DNA from: Oceanospirillum sp964342385
Lineage (GTDB): Bacteria > Pseudomonadota > Gammaproteobacteria > Pseudomonadales > Halomonadaceae
NCBI GenBank assembly: GCA_964342385.1
Contig: CAYFGP010000004.1
Location: 1-64,000, forward strand
Reading direction: 5' to 3'
DNA length: 64,000 bases
Position numbers and translations under genes: made by a program. The stretch's first letter is position 1; every line of letters starts with the position of its first letter. The notes beneath the pieces are model-generated. The model did not search any database and was not told the origin of the DNA. It saw only the letters and a list, made by a program, of their open reading frames with translations. Shown here one piece after another: positions 7,536 through 17,556 of the stretch.

Positions 7536-9626
7536 CTAAAAATCCAGCTTAGCTGTTAGGCCGACCAGGCGTGGTGCACCCAGCTGATAGTAAGGTTCGG
7601 TGGTGTAATCATTACGCGGGTCGTTACCAAAGGAGCCAAAGCCTCGTACGATATAGTCCTTATCGGTCAGGTTTTTCGCCCACAGGGAAATATCCCAGTC
7701 TGCTGTGCGGTAACCAATTCGGCCATTAAGCAGGGTGTAGTTATCGCTTTGCTCGTCGTGACGATCGGACAGATAGAATTTATCTTTTGCTTCTACATCC
7801 AGTTGGCTATACCAGCCTGAACCATGCTGATACAAGGCTGACAGCATCAGTTGGTAGTTAGGGGCATAGGCCTGATCACGGCCGTCATAACTGGCACCGG
7901 ATTCTTCCAGCTTGGTTTGCAGTAGACCCGCACTACCCGAAAGCGTCAGCTCTGGGGTCGCCAGCCAGTAGCCTTCCAGCTCAACACCATAGTTACGACC
8001 TTCCGCAGAGTTAGCGGTGTAATCGATAAACTCGGTACTGCCATCGGCACGCTCGACCTGACGTGAGCCTTTAATCTGAACGTCCTTACGCTGTTGCCAG
8101 AAAAATGCCAGCTGACCCTGTAAGCGGCTATTCAGCCAGTCACCTTTCAGACCTAGCTCGTAGTTCCACATATATTCGGTATCGAAGGTGCGTAGCTCCT
8201 CCGGTAGGGTACCGTTACTGTTAAAACCACCGGCTTTATAGCCTCGGGAGACTAAACCGTAGGCGATGGTATCCGTGTTCAGCTGGTATTCCAGCGCGAT
8301 ACGACCGCCCCATAAGGTTTCATCCGGACTGGATGCAACGCCTTCACTGTCCTTATAGTCTGCTTGCCATTGTTCTACCCGCAGGCCGGTTGTCAGTGAC
8401 CAAAGATCCGACAATACGGTGTCCAGTTGGCCATACAATGCCAGACGCTGACTGTCATACTCATTGGTAAAGTTGTTGTCCAGATAGGTGTATTCACGGG
8501 TCATATCTACCTGTTGATCGTAGGCATAAAGGCCGGTGACCCACTGGGTTGAGCCGTTAAACAGTTCCGCTCCGGGTGCGGATACCAAGCGAATATCTAC
8601 TGTTGCCGTTTTGCGGTCACGAATATAGTTGTCTGTTGAGCTATAGCCGTAAGGGTGGAAACCTTCGTAGGTCCAGTCCTCGTCATAGCCATACTCCAGG
8701 TCAGAGTCCGATAGGGATACATTGGTTTGCAGATCAAAGGCATCAAAACCGGTGTAATCCGTTGCGATAGCCAGGGCGGATGTTTCCTGACGATCATGTC
8801 CCGGCTGGTCCGAGATGGTATGGCGAGGATCATCCAGAGAGAAGGCATCGTAACCGTTGTCGTTGTTAACGTGCAAAGCGGTCAGATCCAGGGTGAGATC
8901 TTCTGATGCTTCAATACGGATTTTTCCGCGTAGCGTCAGCTCATCCTGATTATGGGTATCATCCCGATTCAGGTGATCATTGCGGGTAAAGCCGTCACTG
9001 TTAACCGATTGGATCGCTAAACGATAACCCACAGACTCTGTCGCAGGACCGCTGATAACGGCATTCAGTTTGGTTGTGTTGTAATCGGCCAGTGTGGTTT
9101 CAACACTGCCTTCAAGTTTATCCGACGGATCATGGCTTTTAACATTGATCAGACCTGCCAGTGCATTAGCACCGTATAGCGTGCCTTGTGGGCCACGGAA
9201 GACTTCAACCTGTTTTACATCCAACAGGCTGGCTCCGTCGGCGATACCGCTCATATCGATGCCATCAACAATCACCCCCACGGATGGATTCAGTGGTTCC
9301 ACAAACTGACTGCGTTCACCGATACCGCGAATCTGATAGAAACGAGCGCGATTGCTGCCCCCGGCAAAGTTCACATTGGGCGTCAGACCGATCACATCTT
9401 CCATTTGGGTTGCGCCACGTTGTTGCAGCACATGTTGGTCAATCACGCTGACGCTGGTAGGCAGTTCCTGGGCCGTGGTTTCACGTAAAGCACCCGTGAC
9501 GACAATGGTCATCATCTCTTCGGCCTGGGAATCAGGAAACAGGTTGTTTTGCTCTTGTGCTAAGGCATTGGCACTTTGAATTGCAACAACAAGGGCAGTC
9601 AGGGTACTGACAGATTTGAGGCTCAT
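7536..9626 (-). CDS. TonB-dependent outer-membrane receptor under TPP riboswitch control (probable thiamine-type substrate)
   Basis: The 696-residue product has a signal peptide (cleavage near ANALA-Q, residue 23), a TonB box (MMTIVVTG, about 38-45), a plug domain (ELPTSVSVID to GTLYGANALAGLINV) and a 22-strand-type barrel ending in the terminal Phe of LTAKLDF. TonB receptors import scarce ligands such as siderophores, cobalamin or thiamine across the outer membrane using ExbBD-TonB energy. A canonical TPP riboswitch lies 70 nt upstream on the same strand, so the ligand is probably thiamine or a precursor. Thiamine-regulated TonB receptors (called Omr1 in comparative studies) are known in gammaproteobacteria. 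The ATG at 9626 has a GGAG 9 nt upstream. No inner-membrane thiamine transporter is adjacent. Confidence 0.88.
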   Translation of the reverse strand: MSLKSVSTLTALVVAIQSANALAQEQNNLFPDSQAEEMMTIVVTGALRETTAQELPTSVSVIDQHVLQQRGATQMEDVIGLTPNVNFAGGSNRARFYQIRGIGERSQFVEPLNPSVGVIVDGIDMSGIADGASLLDVKQVEVFRGPQGTLYGANALAGLINVKSHDPSDKLEGSVETTLADYNTTKLNAVISGPATESVGYRLAIQSVNSDGFTRNDHLNRDDTHNQDELTLRGKIRIEASEDLTLDLTALHVNNDNGYDAFSLDDPRHTISDQPGHDRQETSALAIATDYTGFDAFDLQTNVSLSDSDLEYGYDEDWTYEGFHPYGYSSTDNYIRDRKTATVDIRLVSAPGAELFNGSTQWVTGLYAYDQQVDMTREYTYLDNNFTNEYDSQRLALYGQLDTVLSDLWSLTTGLRVEQWQADYKDSEGVASSPDETLWGGRIALEYQLNTDTIAYGLVSRGYKAGGFNSNGTLPEELRTFDTEYMWNYELGLKGDWLNSRLQGQLAFFWQQRKDVQIKGSRQVERADGSTEFIDYTANSAEGRNYGVELEGYWLATPELTLSGSAGLLQTKLEESGASYDGRDQAYAPNYQLMLSALYQHGSGWYSQLDVEAKDKFYLSDRHDEQSDNYTLLNGRIGYRTADWDISLWAKNLTDKDYIVRGFGSFGNDPRNDYTTEPYYQLGAPRLVGLTAKLDF

Positions 9627-9696
9627 TTCAAGTCTCCGAAAAAATACAGTCGAAGACCCGGCTGAAATAGGTAAAGAAAGGCAAGTTGTTTGAGCG

Positions 9697-9787
9697 TCCT
9701 ATCCCTACGCCGGCATCATCCGGATCAGGTTCAAAGGGTTTGCCTGGCAGGCATCTCAGGCGGATTAATCCGCCACCCCTTAGGATG
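9697..9787 (-). promoter_or_regulatory. TPP (THI-element) riboswitch
   Basis: Read on the minus strand, the segment begins TCCTAAGGGGTG, continues with CTGAGAT, then the invariant ACCCTTTGAACCTGATC core, and ends with GCGTAGGGATAGGA. TCCTA and TAGGA form P1, and the CTGAGA and GAACCTGATC boxes are the TPP-binding elements of the family. It lies 70 nt upstream of the TonB receptor start in the same direction. Since TPP riboswitches normally turn genes off, the receptor should be repressed when thiamine pyrophosphate is plentiful. No strong terminator is evident in the 70-nt expression platform, so control is probably at translation initiation. Confidence 0.96.
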
Positions 9788-10311
9788 TGGGAACCTTAGT
9801 GCTGTCCCAACGCAGGGCATTTTACTCTCATCATGGCGGATTGCCAGCGTTGCAAAACCCTGATGATCAATGGGTTATTGGACTCTGAAGGCGAGGGGGC
9901 AAGTCAGTGAAGCAAATAAGTTAGGAAAGTCAGGAAGAGGGATACAAGCAAAAAGGCAGGTAAGCCATATCCTTATGCACCGGCTTAATTAAAAGGCGGA
10001 AAAAACACACGTCCCTGTGCGTCTAAAGGCTGCTTTTCCCCCCGAGAGAAAAGACAGCGGAAACAAGGATCTTTCGATCTATGCTCAGTATTGACCGCTT
10101 TAAACAATAAAGATGTTATGTATATATATGTTATCTGTTTGCGTTAAAAATTCATTAAAAATATATCTATATATTGATCTGGATGGCAGCTTGTTGATTT
10201 TTTGATCGTTTTTACCTTTGCCCTACATATCTGATATGTACACCCAACCAGTATTTGCCTACACTGTTTGCCCTCAACCGATTCGTTTGCTGCTGCAGGA
10301 TAAGGTCAGTT
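9788..10311. other. Intergenic region between the riboswitch and yqiA
   Basis: About 520 bp without a supportable gene. The left part should hold the promoter of the leftward riboswitch transcript. The right part (10110-10250) is strongly AT-rich with runs such as TGTATATATATG and should hold the yqiA promoter. A 25-codon frame from ATG 9834 lacks a ribosome site and is not called. Confidence 0.5.
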
Positions 10312-10989
10312 ATGGATTACCCGATTCAACACCACATTATCTATGTGCACGGCTTTAATAGTTCTCCAGGTTCTTTTAAAGCACTGCAATTAAAAGCGTT
10401 TGTCGAGCAGAACCAGATTGATGCTCAATACCATGCCCCTATGCTGAGTCACTGGCCTGAACAGGCGATGGCCAGCTTGCAAGAGTTGCTGACAACGATC
10501 AAAGAGAAGGATCTGGCAGCGGAAAAGATTACCCGTATCTTGCTGGTGGGCAGCTCCCTGGGTGGTTTTTACAGCACTTATCTGATGGCACGTTATCCGG
10601 GTTTAAAAGCGGTACTGATCAACCCAGCGGTATTTCCACAGGAGTTGTTGCCTGCTTACCTGGGCTTAAATGAAAATCTCTATACCGGTGAGCAGTACGA
10701 ATTGACTCAAGACCATATGCAACAGTTGCGTAAACTGCATATGGCAGAACCGGCCTGCTGTCAGAACATTAAGGTACTGCTGCAGACTAAGGATGAAGTA
10801 CTGGACTATCACCGTGCTGAAAACTATTACTGTCAGGCGGATGTACAGACGATTGAGGGTGGTGATCACGGTTTTCAGAACTTTGAACAGCACTTCACCA
10901 TGATGTTGGACTTTGCCGGTATCGATTATCCCGAGCAGCTGACCATGCCGGAAGAAGATGAAGTGCTGAAGCTTAGGGCTCTGGTTTAA
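10312..10989 (+). CDS. yqiA: YqiA-type alpha/beta-hydrolase esterase
   Basis: This UPF0227/YqiA-family protein has the serine-hydrolase nucleophile elbow GSSLGG (about residue 80), an acid in KDEVLDY and the catalytic His in GGDHGF. The opening IIYVHGFNSSPGSFKA forms the oxyanion-side loop. E. coli YqiA has reported esterase activity on acyl-CoA and short esters; its physiological role is unsettled. The ATG at 10312 is preferred because it aligns with family N-termini; an in-frame TTG at 10255 would add 19 residues of unrelated sequence. At 225 residues it is about 30 longer than the E. coli protein, with a C-terminal acidic extension. It lies 174 bp before parE, a conserved neighbourhood (cpdA-yqiA-parE in enterics). 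Confidence 0.9.
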   Translation: MDYPIQHHIIYVHGFNSSPGSFKALQLKAFVEQNQIDAQYHAPMLSHWPEQAMASLQELLTTIKEKDLAAEKITRILLVGSSLGGFYSTYLMARYPGLKAVLINPAVFPQELLPAYLGLNENLYTGEQYELTQDHMQQLRKLHMAEPACCQNIKVLLQTKDEVLDYHRAENYYCQADVQTIEGGDHGFQNFEQHFTMMLDFAGIDYPEQLTMPEEDEVLKLRALV

Positions 10990-11163
10990 AGTTAAGCTCG
11001 ATACCTTTGATAGAAGACTATAAATAAACGCTTTTAACAGAAACCGTTAACGATTCACCGGCTATATAGCGATTGACTGGCTAGGCCCGGTGATGAATGA
11101 GCTATTTTTCAGATCAGTTTTTGCTGCAGCGCTGACACGATTTAAAGAATTTCAGGAACATCT

Positions 11164-13059
11164 ATGAGCACAGAGAACAATCAATACAACGCCCAGGCCA
11201 TTGAGGTTTTAAGTGGTTTGGAGCCGGTGAAAAAGCGCCCAGGTATGTATACCGATACCACGCGCCCCAATCACCTGGCTCAGGAGGTGATTGATAACAG
11301 TGTGGATGAGGCGCTGGCAGGCCATGCGCGTAATATTCAGGTCACTCTGTATAAAGATGGTTCTCTGTCGGTGGAAGATGATGGTCGGGGTATGCCAACG
11401 GATATTCACCCGGAGCATGGTGTCAGTGGTGTCGAGCTGATCCTGACCCGCCTGCATGCCGGTGGTAAGTTCTCCAATAGCAACTACCAGTTCTCCGGTG
11501 GTTTGCATGGTGTGGGCGTATCGGTGGTAAACGCTCTGTCCACACGCCTGGAAGTATACGTCAAACGCGGTGGTGAACAGCTGAAGATGGTGTTTGGCGA
11601 TGGCGATAAAATTTCTGATTTGGAAGTGATCGGCAGTGTTGGCAAACGCAACACAGGAACCAAGGTGCATTTCTGGCCGGATGCCAAGTACTTCGACAGC
11701 CCTAAGGTCTCAATCACCAAGCTGAAGCATAACCTGCGTGCCAAAGCGGTATTGTGTCCGGGGCTGTGTATTCGTTTTCTGGATGAAGCCACGGGTGATG
11801 TCACTGAGTGGCAGTATGAAGATGGCCTGACCGATTATCTGAAGCAATCCTCGGTGGATTGGGAGACCCTGCCCGCAACACCGTTTATTGGCAGCTTCAG
11901 TGCCACCACCGAAGCCGTGGATTGGGCACTGCACTGGTTACCGGAAGGCGGTGAGTTACTGGCCGAGAGCTACGTCAACCTGATCCCCACGGCTCAGGGT
12001 GGTACCCATGTCAACGGTCTGCGTACCGGACTGCTGGAGGCACTGCGTGAGTTCTGTGAATTCCGTAACCTGTTGCCTCGTGGCGTTAAACTATCACCAG
12101 AGGATATCTGGGAGCGCTGTAGCTACGTATTGTCAGTGAAGATGCAGGACCCTCAATTTGCCGGTCAGACGAAAGAGCGTCTATCTTCCCGTCAAACTGC
12201 CAGTTTTGTTTCCGGTGTCGTCAAAGATGCTTTTAGCCTGTGGTTAAACCAGCATACTGCTGAAGCGGAACAACTGGCAGAACTGGCGATTAGCTTTGCT
12301 CAGAAACGTCTGCGTGCCAGCAAAAAGGTGGCGCGTAAGAAGGTGACGTCTGGTCCTGCTTTGCCGGGTAAACTGGCAGATTGTTCCGGGCAGGATAGTG
12401 CCAATTCTGAACTTTTCCTGGTAGAGGGTGACTCGGCGGGTGGTTCAGCCAAACAGGCGCGGGATCGTGAGTATCAGGCGATTCTGCCGTTGCGCGGTAA
12501 GATCCTGAATACCTGGGAAGTCAGTTCTGATCAGATTCTGGGGTCACAGGAAGTGCATGATATCGCTGTGGCCATGGGGATCGATCCTGCGTCGGAAGAT
12601 TTGAGTGGTCTGCGCTACGGTAAAGTATGCATTCTGGCGGATGCGGATTCCGATGGTTTGCACATCGCTACATTGATCTGTGCGCTCTTTATTCGTCATT
12701 TCCCGGCTTTGGTTGACCAGGGTCACGTTTATGTAGCCATGCCTCCCCTTTATCGCATTGATATCGGCAAGGAGGTTCATTACGCTCTGGATGATGATGA
12801 AAAACAGGGCATTCTGGATCGACTTGAAGCGGAGAACAAACGCGGCAAGATTAACGTACAGCGCTTTAAAGGCTTGGGTGAGATGAACCCGATGCAACTG
12901 CGTGAAACCACGATGGATCGCAATACCCGACGTCTGGTTCAGCTCACTCGAGAAGAACACGACGGTACTATGGAAGTGATGGATATGTTACTGGCGAAAA
13001 AACGCTCCGGTGACCGCAAAGATTGGTTACAGCAATACGGTAATCTGGCTGAAGTTTGA
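11164..13059 (+). CDS. parE: DNA topoisomerase IV subunit B
   Basis: This 631-residue type IIA topoisomerase ATPase subunit works with ParC to decatenate daughter chromosomes. The N-terminal GHKL ATPase shows EVIDNSVDEALAGHA (Mg/ATP site) and GGLHGVGVSVVNALS (lid). The transducer follows, then the TOPRIM domain with ELFLVEGDSAGGSAKQARD (about residue 411) and the acidic DADSDG metal site. YQAILPLRGKILN is also conserved. Lengths and motifs distinguish ParE from the roughly 800-residue gammaproteobacterial GyrB, which has an insert that is absent here. The ATG at 11164 follows CAGGAA. parC is not in the window. Confidence 0.96.
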   Translation: MSTENNQYNAQAIEVLSGLEPVKKRPGMYTDTTRPNHLAQEVIDNSVDEALAGHARNIQVTLYKDGSLSVEDDGRGMPTDIHPEHGVSGVELILTRLHAGGKFSNSNYQFSGGLHGVGVSVVNALSTRLEVYVKRGGEQLKMVFGDGDKISDLEVIGSVGKRNTGTKVHFWPDAKYFDSPKVSITKLKHNLRAKAVLCPGLCIRFLDEATGDVTEWQYEDGLTDYLKQSSVDWETLPATPFIGSFSATTEAVDWALHWLPEGGELLAESYVNLIPTAQGGTHVNGLRTGLLEALREFCEFRNLLPRGVKLSPEDIWERCSYVLSVKMQDPQFAGQTKERLSSRQTASFVSGVVKDAFSLWLNQHTAEAEQLAELAISFAQKRLRASKKVARKKVTSGPALPGKLADCSGQDSANSELFLVEGDSAGGSAKQARDREYQAILPLRGKILNTWEVSSDQILGSQEVHDIAVAMGIDPASEDLSGLRYGKVCILADADSDGLHIATLICALFIRHFPALVDQGHVYVAMPPLYRIDIGKEVHYALDDDEKQGILDRLEAENKRGKINVQRFKGLGEMNPMQLRETTMDRNTRRLVQLTREEHDGTMEVMDMLLAKKRSGDRKDWLQQYGNLAEV

Positions 13060-13134
13060 TGCTGGCGTTAAATACGAACGTTTAACCATTATTGTTAAGC
13101 GTTTGTACTTAACTCTGCGCTACATTCGCATGCT

Positions 13135-13174
13135 AACAAAAGTCGCTCGGGATGCTATCAAGTGACTTTTGTTT
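13135..13174 (+). terminator. Rho-independent terminator of parE
   Basis: AACAAAAGTC (13135-13144) and following bases pair with GACTTTTGTT near 13163-13173, giving a stem of about 13 bp with one wobble, followed by TTT. It overlaps an upstream in-frame ATG (13152) of the next gene, which supports the later start at 13191 for that gene. Confidence 0.7.
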
Positions 13175-13190
13175 CCTGCGTAACAGCCAT

Positions 13191-13982
13191 ATGACAACAA
13201 TAACTAAAACGCTTCTTCGATTTTCTTCTCTCTTTTTTCTATGCTTGGCAAGCTTGAGCCTGTCTGCTCAGGCGCAGAATCTATCCCAAAAGCAGGAAAC
13301 CATTCTCTTAGCCGCTACTGAGTGGCCACCCTATACCAGTAAGCATCTACCTGATCAGGGTGTTGCTGCAGAAGTGGTAATTGCTGCCTTTAAACAATCT
13401 GGACTAGAGGTTGAACTACAGATCTATCCCTGGGCTAGAGGGCAAGCTATGGTCCGAAGTGGCCATCTGCATGGACTGGGAATTGCCTGGTTTACAGAAG
13501 AACGTAACCGGGAGATGTTATATAGCGATCCTTTCCTTAAAACCGAGATCGTACTGATCAAGAATCGGCAGGATTTTCAGGACTACAGCCGGGCAGAAAA
13601 TCGTCAGGGCAAACACTTTGCCGTACTCAGAGGCTACGGTTATATGGATCTAGTACCGAAGGAGCAGGTACGGATCAGCACACTGGCCGATCTGGAACAA
13701 AGTCTACAAATGTTAGCCACAGGACGCGTGGATCTGACTTTGGAAGAAAAGCTGAATGCCCACTACCATCTCGCAAAGCTACCTTCTGACACTCAACAGA
13801 AGATTGAGTTTGTTGAACCTGCGTTACAGGTGAAAGATCTGTTTATTACCATCTCCCGTCAACATCCCCGCCATAAGGCCATTATTCAGGCCTTTAACCA
13901 GGGGCTGAAGCAATTGATTGCCAGTGGCGAGTATCGGGAAATTTTGCGTCATTATACCCCGGAGCCCGGAGGGGTAGACTAA
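13191..13982 (+). CDS. Periplasmic solute-binding protein, family 3 type
   Basis: The 263-residue product has a signal peptide (hydrophobic stretch after TKTLLRF, cleavage near SAQA-Q) and the two-lobe family-3 binding fold: LLAATEWPPYTS near the mature N-terminus, then IYPWARGQAMVRSG, and AVLRGYGYMD in the second lobe. Such proteins bind polar amino acids or act as stand-alone ligand sensors. No ABC permease or ATPase is adjacent. Instead a MASE1-PAS-GGDEF-EAL gene follows in the same direction after 113 bp, so the protein may feed ligand information into c-di-GMP signalling; this is inference. The ATG at 13191 was chosen over 13152 because the latter lies inside the parE terminator and adds residues before the signal peptide. 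Confidence 0.8.
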   Translation: MTTITKTLLRFSSLFFLCLASLSLSAQAQNLSQKQETILLAATEWPPYTSKHLPDQGVAAEVVIAAFKQSGLEVELQIYPWARGQAMVRSGHLHGLGIAWFTEERNREMLYSDPFLKTEIVLIKNRQDFQDYSRAENRQGKHFAVLRGYGYMDLVPKEQVRISTLADLEQSLQMLATGRVDLTLEEKLNAHYHLAKLPSDTQQKIEFVEPALQVKDLFITISRQHPRHKAIIQAFNQGLKQLIASGEYREILRHYTPEPGGVD

Positions 13983-14095
13983 GCTTATGCTTAAGTAGCG
14001 AATCCTCTAAAAAGTGTAAATAAGTTGATACTAATCCTTCTCTCGTACTAGAAAAGTCTCTATTTTATAGGCAGATACAGCATTCTGAGGCGCAT

Positions 14096-17000
14096 ATGGA
14101 AAAAGCATCTGATTTTAGGAATTTGGCTAATCTGTCGCTGATTACCCTGGGTCATCTGCTTTTGGCAGCCTGGGCGCTGCATCTGGTTGTTCAGCCAGAA
14201 AATATCTCCTTGATGTGGCTCCCTGATGGCTATCTATTGGGTTGTCTGGTGCTGCTATCCCGCTCGCTGTGGCTACCTCTATGTGCCATAATTTTTGTTG
14301 CCACAGGCTCTATTGAACTGCTTACTACAGACCGACCCTATAGCTTGATTGTGTCGTTTCAACTGGCTAACTTCCTTGAGGGTATTGGTGGGGCCTGGTT
14401 GTTTCTACGTTTTAGTGGCGGGCAAAAAGGTTTTTCCGGCTATCGCCATCTGACGGCTTTCTTACTCTTTGCGGTGTTCTTACTCCCTATGGGAAGCGCT
14501 ATTATTGGTGCCAGCAGCGTGGTGTATCATGGCTTTACCGATCAGTTTTGGCAGGTGTATCGTACCTGGGCGTTTTCTGCTGGTTTAGGTAACCTGTTTG
14601 TCGCCCCCTTTGTGATTTATGTTTTTGGTTATTTGCAAAAACAAAAGCATCTATCTTCAGTATCAGAAGAACATGCCTCATTAAGTATTTTAGGCCACCT
14701 TCCAGGTTATTCTGCCTTGGGTATGATTGCGATACTGGCGTTTTTAATTGCCTTGACGCCTTCCTTGTTTGAGGGTGAAAACCACGCTAAATCCTTTATT
14801 TTGTTTTTAACCCTACCGTTATTGATCTGGTCTTCTATCCGTTACGGCATGTTAGGTGCTGCTGTAATCTCAGGGGTAATCGTTGTTAGCACGATACAGC
14901 TTATGGCATTGGGTGTAGGGCCTTTTCTTAGTGATCACCATACTATTTCTGAATCGGTGCTGGAGCTACAGAGTTATCTGGGGGTCAGTATCATTGCTTC
15001 GTTTTTCACGGCTTTGACCGTAGAAAAAAATAATCGTCACTTGTTGGCTCTAGAAGATATAGGGGAGCAACGCAGGGATCTATTTGAGCATTCACCTGTC
15101 TCGCTTTGGGTGGAAGACTTCTCTCAGGTTAAACAGCATATTGAGCAGGCTTTAGCGGGGACTGATTGTGACCTGCGCCGCTGGTTGGATAATAATCCCG
15201 ATCAGTTATCGATTCTGGCGCAGAAGGTCAGTGTGGTATCCGTGAATAAAACCACACTGGAGCTATTTGGCGCCCAGAGCAGTCATGAGCTGCTGGATAA
15301 TCTGAATAATATTTTTAACGATGACTCTCTGTTGGCGTTTAAAGAGGAGTTGATCTGTCTTTATGAGGCGAATGGACGTTTTCAAACGGAAGCCACACAG
15401 CTAAAGCTTGATGGTAGCCCTATTTTTACCAGCACCAATGTAGTGGTATCGCCCAGCCACCGAGATGACTGGGCACGAGTGATTGTTTCAATTGAAGATA
15501 TCACTGCACGTAAAAAAGCAGAGAACGCTATTGATCGTTTCTTTGATCAACCCATGAATCTACATCTGATTGCTCGTTTTGATGGCAGTATGTTACGAGC
15601 CAATACCGGTTGGGAGCGGGTATTGGGTTATCGACGGGAACAGTTGGAGGGTAAGGTCTTTCTTGATCTGGTGCATCCTGACGATATCAAGCCAACGCTG
15701 GATCGTATGCAGGGTTTAAGTGAAGGGGAGACCGTTTTCTATTTTGAAAATCGTTATCGTCATCGTAATGGAGACTATCGTTGGTTAGCCTGGTCTGCGG
15801 TGGCTTCGGTTCAGGAAGGCTTAATCTATGCGGTGGCTAATGATATTACGCAGCGTAAAGCGGCAGAGAGTGCTTTAAGAGATAGCGCTGAGATCTTCCG
15901 AAGTACAGGCGAGGGTATCGTATTAACCGAACTGGACGGTAGGGTTCGGGATGTTAATCAGGCTTTCAGTGATATTACTGGGTACAGCAAAGAAGAGATC
16001 CTGGGGCAGCATATCCGCATATTGCAATCCGGACAGCATGATAGTGCGTTTTATCAGGCCATGTGGGACAGTTTGAATCAGACCGGAAACTGGAATGGTG
16101 AGATCTGGAATCGAAAAAAAGATGGCTCTATCTATCCAGAATATCTGACTATCAGCACCATTCATAACAATGAGGGTGAAGCCAGTCGCTATGTAGGCAT
16201 TTTCTCGGATATGACCCATATTAAGGACTCTGAAGAGCGCCTGTCTTATCTAACCACTCACGATGCCCTGACCGGATTGGCTAATCGTACAATGCTGACC
16301 GAACATATTGAACGGGCGTTAAAACATGCGGCCCGCCATGAGACTCTGGTGGCGGTGATGCTGATTGATATTGATAGCTTTAAACATATCAATGACAGCC
16401 TGGGGCCGGAAGCCGGTGATGAGCTGCTAAAACAGTTCTCTCAGCGTTTAGTCTCGGGGGTACGTTCTGATGATACTGTGGCCCGGATCAGTGGCGATGA
16501 GTTTGTTGTGGTCTATGAAGACCTGAAAGAGGTGAATGTCATTGCCCATATGATCGAAGGTTTGATGGATCACTTTGTTGAACCCTTCGAAGTGATGGAT
16601 AAAACGCTCAATATCACCGTCAGTGTCGGTATCAGTATCTATCCGAATGATGGTGATCGCAGTGATCTGTTGGTGCGTAATGCCGATGCAGCGATGTTCC
16701 GGGCTAAGGAAAATGGCCGTAATAACTACCAGTTCTACACTCAGGAACTGACTAGCAGTGCCTTTGAGCATATGTTTATCGAAAGCTCTCTGCGCAATGC
16801 GCTGAAACAGGGGGAGTTCCGGTTGGTGTATCAGCCGCAGATCAATTTTGAAGATGGTGAGCTAATCGGTTTCGAAGCACTGCTGCGTTGGCACAGCGAA
16901 AGCCGGGGGTTGATCCCACCGGGTAAGTTTATCCCCATTGCTGAAAAGTCCGGCTTTATGCGCGAGATCGGTAATTGGGTGCTACTTGCAGCCTGTCAGC

Positions 17001-17542
17001 AGGGGAAAGAGTGGCTGGATCAAGGGTTTGACTTTGGCAGGGTCGCGGTCAATGTCGCAGGTCCTCAGATTCGCCATGGTGATCTGGTGGAACAAGTGAA
17101 GCTGGCACTTGAGCAAAGCGGTTTACCGCCAGAAAACCTGGAACTGGAAGTGACTGAAAACTTTGTCATGATGGAAGCGGAAGAGACTATTGCACAGCTA
17201 CAAGCACTACAGGATATGGGCATTGAGATCGCCATTGATGACTTTGGTACGGGTTATTCTTCGCTGAGCTATCTTAAGCAGCTGCCGATTAATAAACTGA
17301 AGATCGACCAGTCTTTTGTGCGTGAGATTCACCGCAGTGAAAGTGATTTGGCGATTGCCGAAGCCGTGATTGCGATGGCTCATGCGCTGGGGCTGACGAC
17401 TATTGCGGAAGGGGTGGAACTCACCGATCAGGCTGATTTGTTGATTGGTAAGGGGTGTCGTCAGGCACAAGGTTATCTTTACCATAAACCGCTCACTCCA
17501 GAGCAGGTAGAGGAGCACTATCTGTCAGTAAAAAGCTCGTAA
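14096..17542 (+). CDS. MASE1-PAS-PAS-PAS-GGDEF-EAL c-di-GMP signalling protein
   Basis: The 1148-residue protein starts with a MASE1 membrane sensor (about residues 8-310, with NISLMWLPDGYLLG and about eight TM segments). Three PAS-like segments follow (about 325-475, 480-590, 600-715), then GGDEF (about 725-885) and EAL (about 895-1140). The cyclase signature is ISGDEF rather than GGDEF, with an RSDD inhibitory site five residues before it. The EAL domain keeps FEALLRW, the ELEVTEN Glu, IDDFGTGYSSL, the Lys of KLKIDQSF and AEGVE, so phosphodiesterase activity is likely. SGDEF variants can be active or regulatory. The ATG at 14096 has GAGG upstream. A terminator follows immediately. Confidence 0.93.
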   Translation: MEKASDFRNLANLSLITLGHLLLAAWALHLVVQPENISLMWLPDGYLLGCLVLLSRSLWLPLCAIIFVATGSIELLTTDRPYSLIVSFQLANFLEGIGGAWLFLRFSGGQKGFSGYRHLTAFLLFAVFLLPMGSAIIGASSVVYHGFTDQFWQVYRTWAFSAGLGNLFVAPFVIYVFGYLQKQKHLSSVSEEHASLSILGHLPGYSALGMIAILAFLIALTPSLFEGENHAKSFILFLTLPLLIWSSIRYGMLGAAVISGVIVVSTIQLMALGVGPFLSDHHTISESVLELQSYLGVSIIASFFTALTVEKNNRHLLALEDIGEQRRDLFEHSPVSLWVEDFSQVKQHIEQALAGTDCDLRRWLDNNPDQLSILAQKVSVVSVNKTTLELFGAQSSHELLDNLNNIFNDDSLLAFKEELICLYEANGRFQTEATQLKLDGSPIFTSTNVVVSPSHRDDWARVIVSIEDITARKKAENAIDRFFDQPMNLHLIARFDGSMLRANTGWERVLGYRREQLEGKVFLDLVHPDDIKPTLDRMQGLSEGETVFYFENRYRHRNGDYRWLAWSAVASVQEGLIYAVANDITQRKAAESALRDSAEIFRSTGEGIVLTELDGRVRDVNQAFSDITGYSKEEILGQHIRILQSGQHDSAFYQAMWDSLNQTGNWNGEIWNRKKDGSIYPEYLTISTIHNNEGEASRYVGIFSDMTHIKDSEERLSYLTTHDALTGLANRTMLTEHIERALKHAARHETLVAVMLIDIDSFKHINDSLGPEAGDELLKQFSQRLVSGVRSDDTVARISGDEFVVVYEDLKEVNVIAHMIEGLMDHFVEPFEVMDKTLNITVSVGISIYPNDGDRSDLLVRNADAAMFRAKENGRNNYQFYTQELTSSAFEHMFIESSLRNALKQGEFRLVYQPQINFEDGELIGFEALLRWHSESRGLIPPGKFIPIAEKSGFMREIGNWVLLAACQQGKEWLDQGFDFGRVAVNVAGPQIRHGDLVEQVKLALEQSGLPPENLELEVTENFVMMEAEETIAQLQALQDMGIEIAIDDFGTGYSSLSYLKQLPINKLKIDQSFVREIHRSESDLAIAEAVIAMAHALGLTTIAEGVELTDQADLLIGKGCRQAQGYLYHKPLTPEQVEEHYLSVKSS

Positions 17543-17556
17543 AAAGGGCTACATAC

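Noticed and set aside
9834..9911. 25-codon frame in the riboswitch-yqiA gap
   Set aside because: No ribosome site and no conservation evidence.
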